A stretch of 15,869 nt of DNA, from assembly GCA_020049615.1 (NCBI GenBank), contig JAIFKN010000092.1:1-15869 (forward strand), read 5' to 3'. Both the position numbers and the translations under genes were made by a program. This stretch comes from a bacterium. GTDB lineage: Bacteria > Planctomycetota > UBA11346. This document shows, piece by piece, positions 1 through 8,556 of this stretch. Below the pieces are notes generated by a model that was not told where the DNA came from, ran no database searches, and was given only the letters and a program-made list of their open reading frames with translations. Within the stretch, counting starts at the first letter, position 1; the number at the start of each line of letters is the position of its first letter.

Positions 1-366
1 GTCCCCGCCGGCCTTGCCGAGTCCCTGGTCGCGGCCGAGGGCGGCCCGGTCGAGCGCGACCGCGGCCTGCTGCTGCATGGCCTGACCGATCTGCACGGCT
101 GCCAGCGCCTGAGCGTCGGCCTGGCCATCGGCGGCGAGGTCGCCGCCCTGGCGGAACGCTTCGCCGAGGGCGCGGACCGCAGCGGGCCGCGTTTGTTCCT
201 CGGCCATGCCGGCTGGGGCCAGGGTCAGCTGGAACACGAACTGGAGCAGGGCTCGTGGCTGGTGCGGCCCGGACAGCTCGATCACCTGCTCGTCGCGCCG
301 CCGGCCGAACTCTGGCGCCGGCTGCTGGATGGCGGGCAGGGGTTGCCGGAGCCGTCGGTCAACTGA
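1..366 (+). CDS. yqgE: YqgE/AlgH family protein, C-terminal part (5' truncated by window edge)
   Basis: The frame is open from base 1 to a TGA at 364-366 and gives 121 residues. The family signature is clear: GHAGWGQGQLEHEL at visible residues 68-81, then GSWLV at 84-88 and a closing PAELW near 101-105. An earlier stretch, RGLLLHG at 21-27, fits the family's 'p(v)..d.gfvlh' segment. Family members are usually about 185-200 residues, so roughly the first 60-80 residues lie upstream of the window. YqgE/AlgH proteins are small and soluble; AlgH was first linked to alginate regulation in Pseudomonas, but the biochemical role is not established. The gene ends just before a strong hairpin and converges on the next gene, so it is the last gene of its transcription unit. 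Confidence 0.9.
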   Translation, partial: VPAGLAESLVAAEGGPVERDRGLLLHGLTDLHGCQRLSVGLAIGGEVAALAERFAEGADRSGPRLFLGHAGWGQGQLEHELEQGSWLVRPGQLDHLLVAPPAELWRRLLDGGQGLPEPSVN

Positions 367-369
367 GGC

Positions 370-405
370 CCTGGGACCGACGAGCTGGAGCTGGTCGGTC
401 CCAGG
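370..405. terminator. Bidirectional hairpin between convergent genes
   Basis: CCTGGGACCGAC (370-381) pairs perfectly with GTCGGTCCCAGG (394-405), a 12-bp stem. Beyond a G/G mismatch at 382/393, AGC (383-385) can pair with GCT (390-392), leaving a TGGA loop. The hairpin starts 3 bases after the stop of the plus-strand gene and ends 2 bases before the stop of the minus-strand gene, the right place for a shared terminator. A T-rich tail is not obvious on either strand, so Rho-independent termination is inferred from stem strength and position. Confidence 0.65.
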
Positions 406-407
406 AC

Positions 408-917
408 CTACTTCTTCTCCGGCTCCGCCTTCTTCTCCTCGACCTGCTCCTCCTTCGGCTTCACCGGCGCGTCGCCCACCGGGGCGGCGACCAGGCGCAG
501 GCCATCGCCTTCATCGAGGGCGAGGATGACGCTGGCTGCATCCTGCGAGCGGCTGAAGAAGGACACCTTGGGCAGGGCCACCGATGCGGTCTGCTGCTCG
601 CCGACCGTGACCGTGGCGGGTTCGGCGAGATGGCCGACGACGGTCGAGCCGTTGCCGAGGACCAGGAGGAAGCGTTGCGCCGGCACGGTCACGCTGGTGG
701 TCGAGGTGGTGAAGTTGCGCAGATGGACGGTGCAGCCGATGATCCACGGCTTGCCGCCGGCATCGACCGGCAACTGCTCGGCCGAGGAGACCTCGACCCA
801 GGCGAACAGCCGCTCGCTCGGCTGGTTGAGGGTGCGCGGGCTGCCGCCCAGCCACCACCAGGCGGCGAGCAGGCCGGCGATCAGGCCGACGAGCAGGGAG
901 AGGAGGAATTTGGACAT
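408..917 (-). CDS. Small membrane-anchored protein of unknown function
   Basis: A 169-residue protein when begun at the ATG at 915-917, which starts MSKFLLSLLVGLIAGLLAAW. This is a short cytoplasmic end followed by one membrane helix (about residues 4-22). A longer reading to 986 adds 23 Pro/Ala/Arg-rich residues in front of the helix and is less likely. No Shine-Dalgarno sequence is visible before the chosen ATG. After the anchor comes a beta-rich, probably extracytoplasmic domain (about 30-150). Its stretch GCTVHLRNFTTSTTSV, followed by a strand containing FLLVLGNG, resembles Ig-like/DUF4352-type folds in pattern only. The last 17 or so residues are Lys/Glu-rich. The function is not recognised. 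It diverges from the secreted protein at 1006. Confidence 0.75.
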   Translation of the reverse strand: MSKFLLSLLVGLIAGLLAAWWWLGGSPRTLNQPSERLFAWVEVSSAEQLPVDAGGKPWIIGCTVHLRNFTTSTTSVTVPAQRFLLVLGNGSTVVGHLAEPATVTVGEQQTASVALPKVSFFSRSQDAASVILALDEGDGLRLVAAPVGDAPVKPKEEQVEEKKAEPEKK

Positions 918-991
918 GTCCGGAGGCTGCCACGGCGTTGGCCGGGCTCCAGCGTCCGGTAACGCGCGGCCGGTCTCCCCGTACAACTACA

Positions 992-995
992 CGGA
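992..995 (+). promoter_or_regulatory. Ribosome binding site for the gene at 1006
   Basis: GGAG ends 10 bases before the ATG at 1006-1008. It supports that start rather than the in-frame reading that opens near 526, which would lie antisense to the neighbouring gene and place extra residues before a clear signal peptide. Confidence 0.55.
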
Positions 996-1005
996 GCCTC
1001 ACGCC

Positions 1006-1608
1006 ATGCTGCGATCCGCCCTGATCTCCTTACTGGCCACCATGGCCCTGCTCGCCGGAGAGTCGACCGAGCCGGCCAAGCTGCCGCCGGCCGCCCAGGC
1101 CGTGGTCGACCGCTTGGCCAAGGCCGAAGCCAGGATCGATGCGGATGCCGCCAAGCAGCGTTCGGTCGAGCGCCAGAAGGCGATCAAGGAGCTGGAGAAG
1201 GCCCAGTCCGCCGTCACCAAGTCGGGCGATCTCGACGCTGCCCTGGCGGTCAAGGCGCGCATCGAGGAGCTGAAGAAGGCGGAGGAGGTCGACGCCGCCG
1301 GATTGCTTGGCGAGGATCGGCCGGCAGGCAGGGATCCAGCCAGGATAGCCGTCGGTTCATGGCAGATGAGCAAGACCAACGGAGTCATGGCCCAGGTCGA
1401 TATCATGGCTGACAAGTCGGCCAGGGCGACGGCCGGGCCGCTGGTGTTCAACGGCGTCTGGCAGGTCGAGAAGGAGCGCATCATCATCCGCTGGGGTGGC
1501 GACCCGACCAAGTGGGAGAACGTCGCGGTCGAGAATCCGGACCGGCTGGCAGGCGACTCGTTCGACGCCGGGCGGGATGGACTCGTGCTGGTGCGGATGA
1601 AGAAGTAG
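1006..1608 (+). CDS. Secreted coiled-coil protein with C-terminal lipocalin-like beta domain
   Basis: A 200-residue protein. Residues 1-18 (MLRSALISLLATMALLAG) form a typical signal peptide. Residues about 30-97 are Ala/Lys/Glu-rich with heptad character and contain the phrase GDLDAALAVKARIEELKKAEE. This 'GDLdaAlavk' helical segment is, from memory, recurrent in proteins of Planctomycetes and Verrucomicrobia. Residues about 115-200 form a small beta domain with VGSW, then FNGVW, then IIIRWGG, matching the G-W ... G-x-W ... W pattern that follows such coiled coils in those phyla. The protein should be periplasmic or surface-located. No enzymatic residues are recognised and the function is unknown. 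The gene is monocistronic, flanked by a divergent and a convergent neighbour. Confidence 0.8.
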   Translation: MLRSALISLLATMALLAGESTEPAKLPPAAQAVVDRLAKAEARIDADAAKQRSVERQKAIKELEKAQSAVTKSGDLDAALAVKARIEELKKAEEVDAAGLLGEDRPAGRDPARIAVGSWQMSKTNGVMAQVDIMADKSARATAGPLVFNGVWQVEKERIIIRWGGDPTKWENVAVENPDRLAGDSFDAGRDGLVLVRMKK

Positions 1609-1614
1609 GAGCCC

Positions 1615-1635
1615 GCTGCCGGAGGGCCCGGCAGC
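1615..1635. terminator. Hairpin between convergent genes
   Basis: GCTGCCGG (1615-1622) and CCGGCAGC (1628-1635) form a perfect 8-bp GC-rich stem with the five-base loop AGGGC. It lies 6 bases after the stop at 1608 and about 20 bases from the minus-strand stop at 1657, so it can serve both genes. No T-tract follows on either strand. Confidence 0.5.
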
Positions 1636-1656
1636 CAGGATCGGTCCGCTCCGGGT

Positions 1657-3363
1657 TCAGCCGCCCAACACCTGCTGGGCACGGGCGTGCGAGGCGCTCA
1701 GGCTCTCGGCCAGGCGATGCAGCTGACCGGCTGCCTCCAGCATCTCGGTGACGCGTTGCGATGAGGTGCGCGTCGCCTCGGCCACGGCGCGGATGCTGCC
1801 GGCGATGCTGGCGCTACGGCCGGCCGCCTGGTCGGCGGCGCTGGATATCTCGCTGGTCATCGCCTGCTGCTGTTCGATTTCGCTGGCCAGCTTGGCTTGG
1901 GCACTGTCGATGGCGCGGATGACCTCGACGATGCGGGCGATGTCGGCGGCGGCGGCGGTCGCCTGCCGCTGCATCTCATCGATCTGCCCGGAGATCCTGC
2001 CGGTGGCGTCGGCGGTCTGCCTGGCCAGATGCTTGACCTCGCCGGCGACGACGGCGAATCCGAGGCCGGCCTCGCCCGCCCGGGCCGCCTCGATGGTGGC
2101 GTTGAGCGCCAGCAGATTGGTCTGGTTGGCGATGGAGCTGATCAGGGCGGTGATCTCGCCGATCTTGGCCGAACTGGCGGCGAGGCGGCCGATCGAATCG
2201 CGCCCCGCGTCGCTCAGCCGCACGGCTTCGCGGCTGGTCCCGGCGATCGATTCGACGTTGCCGGCGATGGTGGTGATCGAAACCTGGACATTGCCGGTCC
2301 CGCTGGCGACGCTGGCGATGTCCCCGGCGATCCCGGTCGCGTCCAGGTCCGCCTTGCCGGCCTGTTCCGCCGAAGTCGCCGCCTGGCTGCCGAGCTCTTG
2401 GCTGGCGAGGTCGAGGCTCATGGAGACCACTCCGACCTGGCTGGTCTGCTCGGCCAGGGCGGCGAGCAGTTCGCGCATCGCGCCCATCGACTGCTCGAGG
2501 CTGGCGATGGTCGCATCCAGCGATTCGGCGAGCTGGCCGATCTCATCGCTGCCGCGGAAACCGGTGCGGAGGTCGAGCTGACCGGCGGCGACCGCGCGCA
2601 GGGCATCACGCATGCGCCGGATCGGCCGCAGCGTGAGCTCGGCCAGCAGCACGGCGGCGAGCAGTGCGGCGAGGGCGATGGAGCCGGAGACCAGGCCGAC
2701 TCTGCGCAGGTTGGAGGAGCCCTCCTCCGCCAGCGCGGCGGTGATCGCGGCCTGCTGGGCGGCGAAGGCCTCGCGCTGACCGGCAGCGATGCCGTCGAGG
2801 CGGGCGCCCACCGCGGTCTCGGCTGCCTTGGCCGCGGTATCGGCGACCGCGACCAAGGCGATGCCCAATCTGCTGCCGTCCTGCACGGCCTCGATGCGGC
2901 TGGTGATCAGGCCGGCCCGCGCCAGGGCCTCGGACAGGCTCTGCGGCGCTCCCGGCGTCTTCAGCGCCTCGAACCACGAGGACAGTGGGGCATTGCCGTC
3001 GGGCTTCAGCACGCAGGCGACGACGACGTCCGGATCCTTCCCGACCAGGGCGCAGTACTCGTCAAGGGTATCGGTGGCCATGGTCAGGATCGGCGTCTTG
3101 GCCAGCTCGGCGAGCAGTTGGGCCCGGGTTTCGGCCTTGACCTGCAGACCGGCCCGGCTGCCCGCCAGCAGCTCCTGGCGGACGCTGGCGAAGCCGGTCG
3201 CCGCCGCCTCGGCGGTGTGGACGTTGGCGGCCTGCGCCCGGTCGGCGACCGCCCGAGCCATGGTCACCTGGCCCCGCTGCATCAGCAGCAGGGCCGAGCC
3301 GGTCAGGCCCAGGCCGAGCACGGCCAGGGCGATCACGACCTTGGCGCGCAGGCCGAGGCGCAT
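1657..3363 (-). CDS. Methyl-accepting chemotaxis protein (transmembrane chemoreceptor)
   Basis: A 568-residue receptor of classic layout. It has a first membrane helix at about 8-28, a periplasmic part at 29-222, a second helix at about 223-243 and a HAMP domain at about 244-296 (RPIRRM, then [11 protein letters not shown]). A long cytoplasmic coiled coil follows. Its hairpin tip at 410-440 reads [22 protein letters not shown], the CheA/CheW-binding signature of the family, except that the usual 'GRGFAVVA' is GLGFAVVA here. The periplasmic part has a short strand-rich segment ([12 protein letters not shown], 113-124) that could be Cache-like, but this is weak. No CheR-binding pentapeptide is present at the C-terminus (ends QQVLGG). 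The ATG shares its A with the TGA of the PstS-like gene, so the two are translationally coupled. No che kinase or methylation genes are in the window. Confidence 0.95.
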   Translation of the reverse strand: MRLGLRAKVVIALAVLGLGLTGSALLLMQRGQVTMARAVADRAQAANVHTAEAAATGFASVRQELLAGSRAGLQVKAETRAQLLAELAKTPILTMATDTLDEYCALVGKDPDVVVACVLKPDGNAPLSSWFEALKTPGAPQSLSEALARAGLITSRIEAVQDGSRLGIALVAVADTAAKAAETAVGARLDGIAAGQREAFAAQQAAITAALAEEGSSNLRRVGLVSGSIALAALLAAVLLAELTLRPIRRMRDALRAVAAGQLDLRTGFRGSDEIGQLAESLDATIASLEQSMGAMRELLAALAEQTSQVGVVSMSLDLASQELGSQAATSAEQAGKADLDATGIAGDIASVASGTGNVQVSITTIAGNVESIAGTSREAVRLSDAGRDSIGRLAASSAKIGEITALISSIANQTNLLALNATIEAARAGEAGLGFAVVAGEVKHLARQTADATGRISGQIDEMQRQATAAAADIARIVEVIRAIDSAQAKLASEIEQQQAMTSEISSAADQAAGRSASIAGSIRAVAEATRTSSQRVTEMLEAAGQLHRLAESLSASHARAQQVLGG

Positions 3364-4238
3364 CAGTTGGCCAGGGGTACGAAATCGCAGCCCTCGATGA
3401 CCTTCTGGCCCTCGGCCGAGGTCATGAAGGCGATGAAGTCCTTGAGTGCGCCGGTCGGCTCGCCCTTGACCAGCAGCAGACAGGGTCGGGTCACCGTGTA
3501 GGTGCCACCCTGGATCGTCGCTGGAGTCGGCTCGACGCCGTCGAGGGAGAGGAGCTTGACTGCCGCGCCCTTGGTTTCCATGGCCTTGGCGATGCCATAG
3601 GGGGCGTAGGTCACGGCTTCCGGCGCTGTCACCACCTTGGCCAAGCCCTTGGGATGGTCATCGGTGATCAGGGCCATGGCCGATCCCCAATCGGCAGCGC
3701 CCTTGGCGCGGTGCTGCATGCGCTTGGCCGCGCCTTCGCCGGTCTCCTGGTATTCGATGCCGAAGCTGCCGCCGAAGAAGGCCGAGGAGGCGAAGCTCTT
3801 CATCCGCACCACGGGCAGGACGGCAGCGTCAGCCCCACCAAGGTCTTTCCAGTTGGCGATGGTACCGCTGAACAGGCTCACGACCTGCGCTTTGCTGATG
3901 TTGACGACGGTGTTGGCCTTGTTCACCACCAGCACCAGACCATCGAGGGCGACGGGGATGGTACGCAGGTCCGGGTTGGCCGCCTTCTGCTCGGGGGTCA
4001 GGTCCTTGACCAGGGCGCCGAGCTGGGCCTCGCCCGAGATCACCGCCTGGATGCTGACATCCGAGGTCGAGCCGGCACCCCCGACGGTGACGCCGGGATG
4101 GGTGGCGGCGAAGGCCTTGGCGCAGGCGTCGACGATGGGCTTGACCGCGACCGAGCCGCGGAAGACGACCTTCTCTTCGGCGGCGATCAGTGCGGTCAGG
4201 CAGAGCAGCAGGAACGTCAGCGGGAAGGTGGTGCGCAT
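3363..4238 (-). CDS. PstS-like periplasmic substrate-binding protein (phosphate-type)
   Basis: A 291-residue protein from the ATG at 4236-4238, which is preceded by GGAGG and opens with a signal peptide ([20 protein letters not shown]). A reading to 4379 would bury this behind 47 unlikely residues. After the signal come [17 protein letters not shown] (28-44) and a glycine-rich GGAGSTSDV (53-61), equivalent to the two ligand-binding loops of Pst[15 protein letters not shown] (122-135) is the family hallmark, and the C-terminus has the usual [13 protein letters not shown]. Family members bind phosphate or similar oxyanions for an ABC transporter. No pstC, pstA, pstB or phoU gene lies beside it; the next gene is a chemoreceptor overlapping by one base. 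Ligand identity is inferred from family only. Confidence 0.9.
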   Translation of the reverse strand: MRTTFPLTFLLLCLTALIAAEEKVVFRGSVAVKPIVDACAKAFAATHPGVTVGGAGSTSDVSIQAVISGEAQLGALVKDLTPEQKAANPDLRTIPVALDGLVLVVNKANTVVNISKAQVVSLFSGTIANWKDLGGADAAVLPVVRMKSFASSAFFGGSFGIEYQETGEGAAKRMQHRAKGAADWGSAMALITDDHPKGLAKVVTAPEAVTYAPYGIAKAMETKGAAVKLLSLDGVEPTPATIQGGTYTVTRPCLLLVKGEPTGALKDFIAFMTSAEGQKVIEGCDFVPLAN

Positions 4239-4242
4239 GAGG

Positions 4243-4247
4243 CCTCC
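4243..4247 (-). promoter_or_regulatory. Ribosome binding site deciding the PstS-like start
   Basis: On the minus strand GGAGG lies four bases before the ATG at 4238. The spacing is short, but it is one of the few clear Shine-Dalgarno sequences in the window, and it coincides with the start of a signal peptide. Confidence 0.6.
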
Positions 4248-4296
4248 GTGGTCAGGGAGCATAGCGCGCCCCCCCCTGGTCGGTGCAAGGGGCAGC

Positions 4297-4393
4297 CATT
4301 GCCCTGTCAATGCCCCGGGCGTGCGGCGGTCCGTTGCCGGAATGATCGCGGCCGCGGGCCGCGGAGTCGACCCATTCACACGGCCTTAACCTC
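4297..4393. repeat. Degenerate copy of a dispersed intergenic element
   Basis: This stretch lies in the 167-base gap between the URO-D-like and PstS-like genes. Its left side reads CATTGCCC then CAATGCCCC (4297-4316), the same words that build the tandem repeat near 11439. Its right edge, 4372-4393, matches 11694-11715 at 19 of 22 positions (CACACGGCCTTAACC here, CACACGGCCCTAACC there). Its middle differs and holds the hairpin listed separately. I read it as a worn second copy of the element upstream of tsaE. Two copies in one window cannot show how widespread it is. Confidence 0.45.
4347..4363. terminator. Possible terminator hairpin after the URO-D-like gene
   Basis: CGCGGCC (4347-4353) pairs with GGCCGCG (4357-4363) around a 3-base loop, 43 bases beyond the minus-strand stop at 4406. 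The stem is pure GC and short, and no T-run follows. It may instead be part of the intergenic repeat. Confidence 0.25.
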
Positions 4394-4405
4394 GACGGGT
4401 GGCGA

Positions 4406-5491
4406 TCAGTATCTGCAACCCGCCCGATACAGCTCCAGCGCGTACTCGTAATCCGCCACCGTGACCGTCGGCGGGATCGAGTGGTCGCTCATGAAGATCC
4501 ACGGCGCGCGGGCCCGCTTCATGCCCTCCAGCTTGTAGGTGACCTCGTCGCGGATCCTGGCGCGGTCGCCGGACTCGAAGGCGCGGATGTCGAGATTGCC
4601 CATGAAGCAGAGCTTGTCCTTCCACTCCTTGGCCAGTTCGACGACGTCCATGCCGGTCTTGGCCTCGAGCGCCTGGATGCAGTCGGCGCCGGCCTCGTGC
4701 AGGGCCTTGAGATGCGGGCGGAAGTCACCGCAGGTGTGGACGATCAGCGGCAGCCGGTGCTCCTTGATGAAGCCGAAGTATCGCTTGTGGTGCGGCTGGA
4801 TCAGGCGGCAGTGCATCTTCGGGCTGCAGAACGGACCCTGGGTGTAGCCGAGGTCCTCGTAGATGTGAAAGCCGTCCGGGCGGCCGACCTCGCGCAGGAC
4901 GGCATCCCAGTAGCGGATATGCCAGTCGGTGATCACCGAGCAGAAGTCCTCGATGAAGTCCGGCTCGCTGGCCAACGATTCGAGCATGCACACGTCGCCG
5001 AGGATGCGGCGCAGCTCCTCGAACACGGACAGGCCGCTGAAGGTGACGAACTCCTGGCCGGCCATGGCGCGGGCGTAGTCGGCGCGCATGCGCGGCAGAT
5101 CCATGACGCTGCGCGGGTCGATGCTGCGCAACTGCTCGCGGAAGTCGCGTTTCCACACCTCGGGCGAGGTGCAGGTGAAGCCGAGGTGCTCGGGCGTCCC
5201 GCTCTTCTGCTTCCAGTAGCGGAAGGTCGAGCCCCAGGCGTCGCGGCTGGTCTTCCACTCGGCGTTCTCCTCGATCACGCCTTCCAGGTCCGGGCGCGGG
5301 CCAGGAGCGCTGCACCAGAGCAGCGAGCGCAGGTCGAGACCGTAGCGCTCCACCCAGTCGACCTCCGCCGGAACGCCCTGGGCGGTCCAGGCGTTCTCGA
5401 GGATGTGCGGCCAGAAATGCTCGTGCAGGCCGACACGGTCGGGGATCTGCCTGGCGAGCAGGCTGCGGATGACGTCGCGTTTGGGCATCAT
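4406..5491 (-). CDS. Uroporphyrinogen decarboxylase (URO-D)/MtaA-like family protein
   Basis: A 361-residue protein with the C-terminal half of the URO-D TIM-barrel superfamily: YEDLGYTQGPFCSP (211-224), a strand leading to HTCGD (252-256), QALEAKTGMDVVELAKEW (273-290), then GNLDIRAFESGD (298-309). It lacks the N-terminal arginine-rich substrate motif of true haem-pathway HemE, so haem synthesis is unlikely. In the cobalamin/CoM methyltransferase branch (MtaA, CmuA) zinc is held by His-x-Cys plus a distant Cys. The His252/Cys254 pair is present, but the distal position reads SDHSIPP (335-341), so a third Cys is not evident. Such orphan paralogues are abundant in Lentisphaerae and Planctomycetes with unknown substrates. 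No corrinoid protein gene is adjacent. Two consecutive ATGs (5489-5491 and 5486-5488) could start it. Confidence 0.85.
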   Translation of the reverse strand: MMPKRDVIRSLLARQIPDRVGLHEHFWPHILENAWTAQGVPAEVDWVERYGLDLRSLLWCSAPGPRPDLEGVIEENAEWKTSRDAWGSTFRYWKQKSGTPEHLGFTCTSPEVWKRDFREQLRSIDPRSVMDLPRMRADYARAMAGQEFVTFSGLSVFEELRRILGDVCMLESLASEPDFIEDFCSVITDWHIRYWDAVLREVGRPDGFHIYEDLGYTQGPFCSPKMHCRLIQPHHKRYFGFIKEHRLPLIVHTCGDFRPHLKALHEAGADCIQALEAKTGMDVVELAKEWKDKLCFMGNLDIRAFESGDRARIRDEVTYKLEGMKRARAPWIFMSDHSIPPTVTVADYEYALELYRAGCRY

Positions 5492-5625
5492 GCCGGGATG
5501 ATGCGCGGGCCCAAGCCGGGCGACATGGGCGCGGGGTGGGATGAATATGGATCCGTGTGACCATTCGCCGAGCGTCCCTGGGCTCCGGCCTTCCAGCGGC
5601 GCGCTTCCGCCTATCCTGCCCGCCC

Positions 5626-7527
<1,902 letters not shown>

Positions 7528-7529
7528 CC

Positions 7530-8555
7530 ATGCGTCGGCTGCGCCGTATAACCGCCATGCACGTCCTGCTCGCCCTCGCCCTCGTCCTCACCTGCGCCGC
7601 CGCCGAGCCCTGGAGCGGGGCGCTCCCGGCGCAGGGGCGGGTGCGCCTCGACCTCGACCTCGCCCTGCCCGATGGCGGCACCGCCGCCATCCGCGTGCAC
7701 CATCCCGGCGCCGGCGCCGGCCCCTGGCCGGTGGTCATCCTCTCGCACGGCCTAGCCGGTTCGCGCGAGGGCTACTCCTTCCTCGCCGAGCGCTGGTCGG
7801 GACACGGCTACGTCGTGGTGCAGCCCAACCATCCGGGCAGCGACACCGATGCGTTCAGGCCGCTCAAGGGCCAGCCGCTCGAGCTGATGGCGGCGCTCAA
7901 GCGGGCGACCACCGATCTCACGGTGATCGTCGGACGTCCGCGGCTGGTCAGCCGGCTCATCGACGCGCTGCCGGCGTTGGAACTGGCGGTTCCGGCGCTG
8001 GCCGGGAGGCTTGATCGCGGGCGCATCGGCGTTGGCGGCCACAGCTTCGGCGCCTGGACGACGATGTGCGTCGCTGGCATGCAGGTGCGCGGCCCAGGCA
8101 TCGGACCGTTCGACTGGTCTGATCCGCGGCCGCGCGCCTTCGCCGCGCTGTCGCCGGGCGGCCAGGGTCCGCACAGCCGGGCCGAGGACTGGGCCGGCAT
8201 CGCCCGCCCGGTGCTGGTGATGACCGGCAGCGACGACCGCCAGCCGGCCTTCCTCGCCACGCCCGGCGAGGTCCGCGCCGGGACCTGGCGCCGCCAGGCC
8301 TTCGAGCTGATGCCTGCCGGCGGCAAGCTGCTCGCTTGGTTCGAGGGCGCCATCCACAGCACCTATTCCGGTGGGGCCGGCGCCCGGCTTATGGGCGAGC
8401 CGGAACCCGACCCGAGCCAGGTCGAGGCGGTGGCGGTAGTCACCCTGGCGTGGTGGGACGCGCAGCTGCGCAACGTGCCCGCCGCCCGCGCCTGGCTGGC
8501 CGACCCGGCCAGCCAGGCGGTGCTGGGGGCGTGGGCTTCGCTGACGGCAAAGTAG
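7530..8555 (+). CDS. Secreted alpha/beta hydrolase (dienelactone hydrolase/PAF-acetylhydrolase-like)
   Basis: A 341-residue protein from the ATG two bases after the ispG stop. That start gives a basic n-region (MRRLRRITAM), a hydrophobic core (HVLLALALVL) and a likely cleavage site near TCAAAEP, a good export signal. A GTG at 7506 overlapping ispG, or the ATG at 7557, are alternatives. PWPVVILSHGLAG (65-77) is the oxyanion-strand region. The nucleophile elbow is GGHSFGA, Ser172. The likely acid is in GSDD (Asp235), and the likely base is His276 in AIHSTYSG. The fold resembles the 'predicted dienelactone hydrolase' group (COG4188-like), so an esterase or lipase acting outside the cytoplasm is likely; the substrate is unknown. 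It is probably co-transcribed with ispG, with no evident functional link. Confidence 0.85.
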   Translation: MRRLRRITAMHVLLALALVLTCAAAEPWSGALPAQGRVRLDLDLALPDGGTAAIRVHHPGAGAGPWPVVILSHGLAGSREGYSFLAERWSGHGYVVVQPNHPGSDTDAFRPLKGQPLELMAALKRATTDLTVIVGRPRLVSRLIDALPALELAVPALAGRLDRGRIGVGGHSFGAWTTMCVAGMQVRGPGIGPFDWSDPRPRAFAALSPGGQGPHSRAEDWAGIARPVLVMTGSDDRQPAFLATPGEVRAGTWRRQAFELMPAGGKLLAWFEGAIHSTYSGGAGARLMGEPEPDPSQVEAVAVVTLAWWDAQLRNVPAARAWLADPASQAVLGAWASLTAK

Positions 8556-8556
8556 C

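Noticed and set aside
1897..3501. 534-residue plus-strand reading frame antisense to the chemoreceptor
   Set aside because: The opposite strand has a textbook receptor with HAMP and tip motifs; this frame has low-complexity composition and no recognisable motif.
4276..4290. Second copy of the 370-405 hairpin arm
   Set aside because: Thirteen of fifteen bases agree with 391-405, but there is no opposing arm, so no hairpin forms; the match may be chance.
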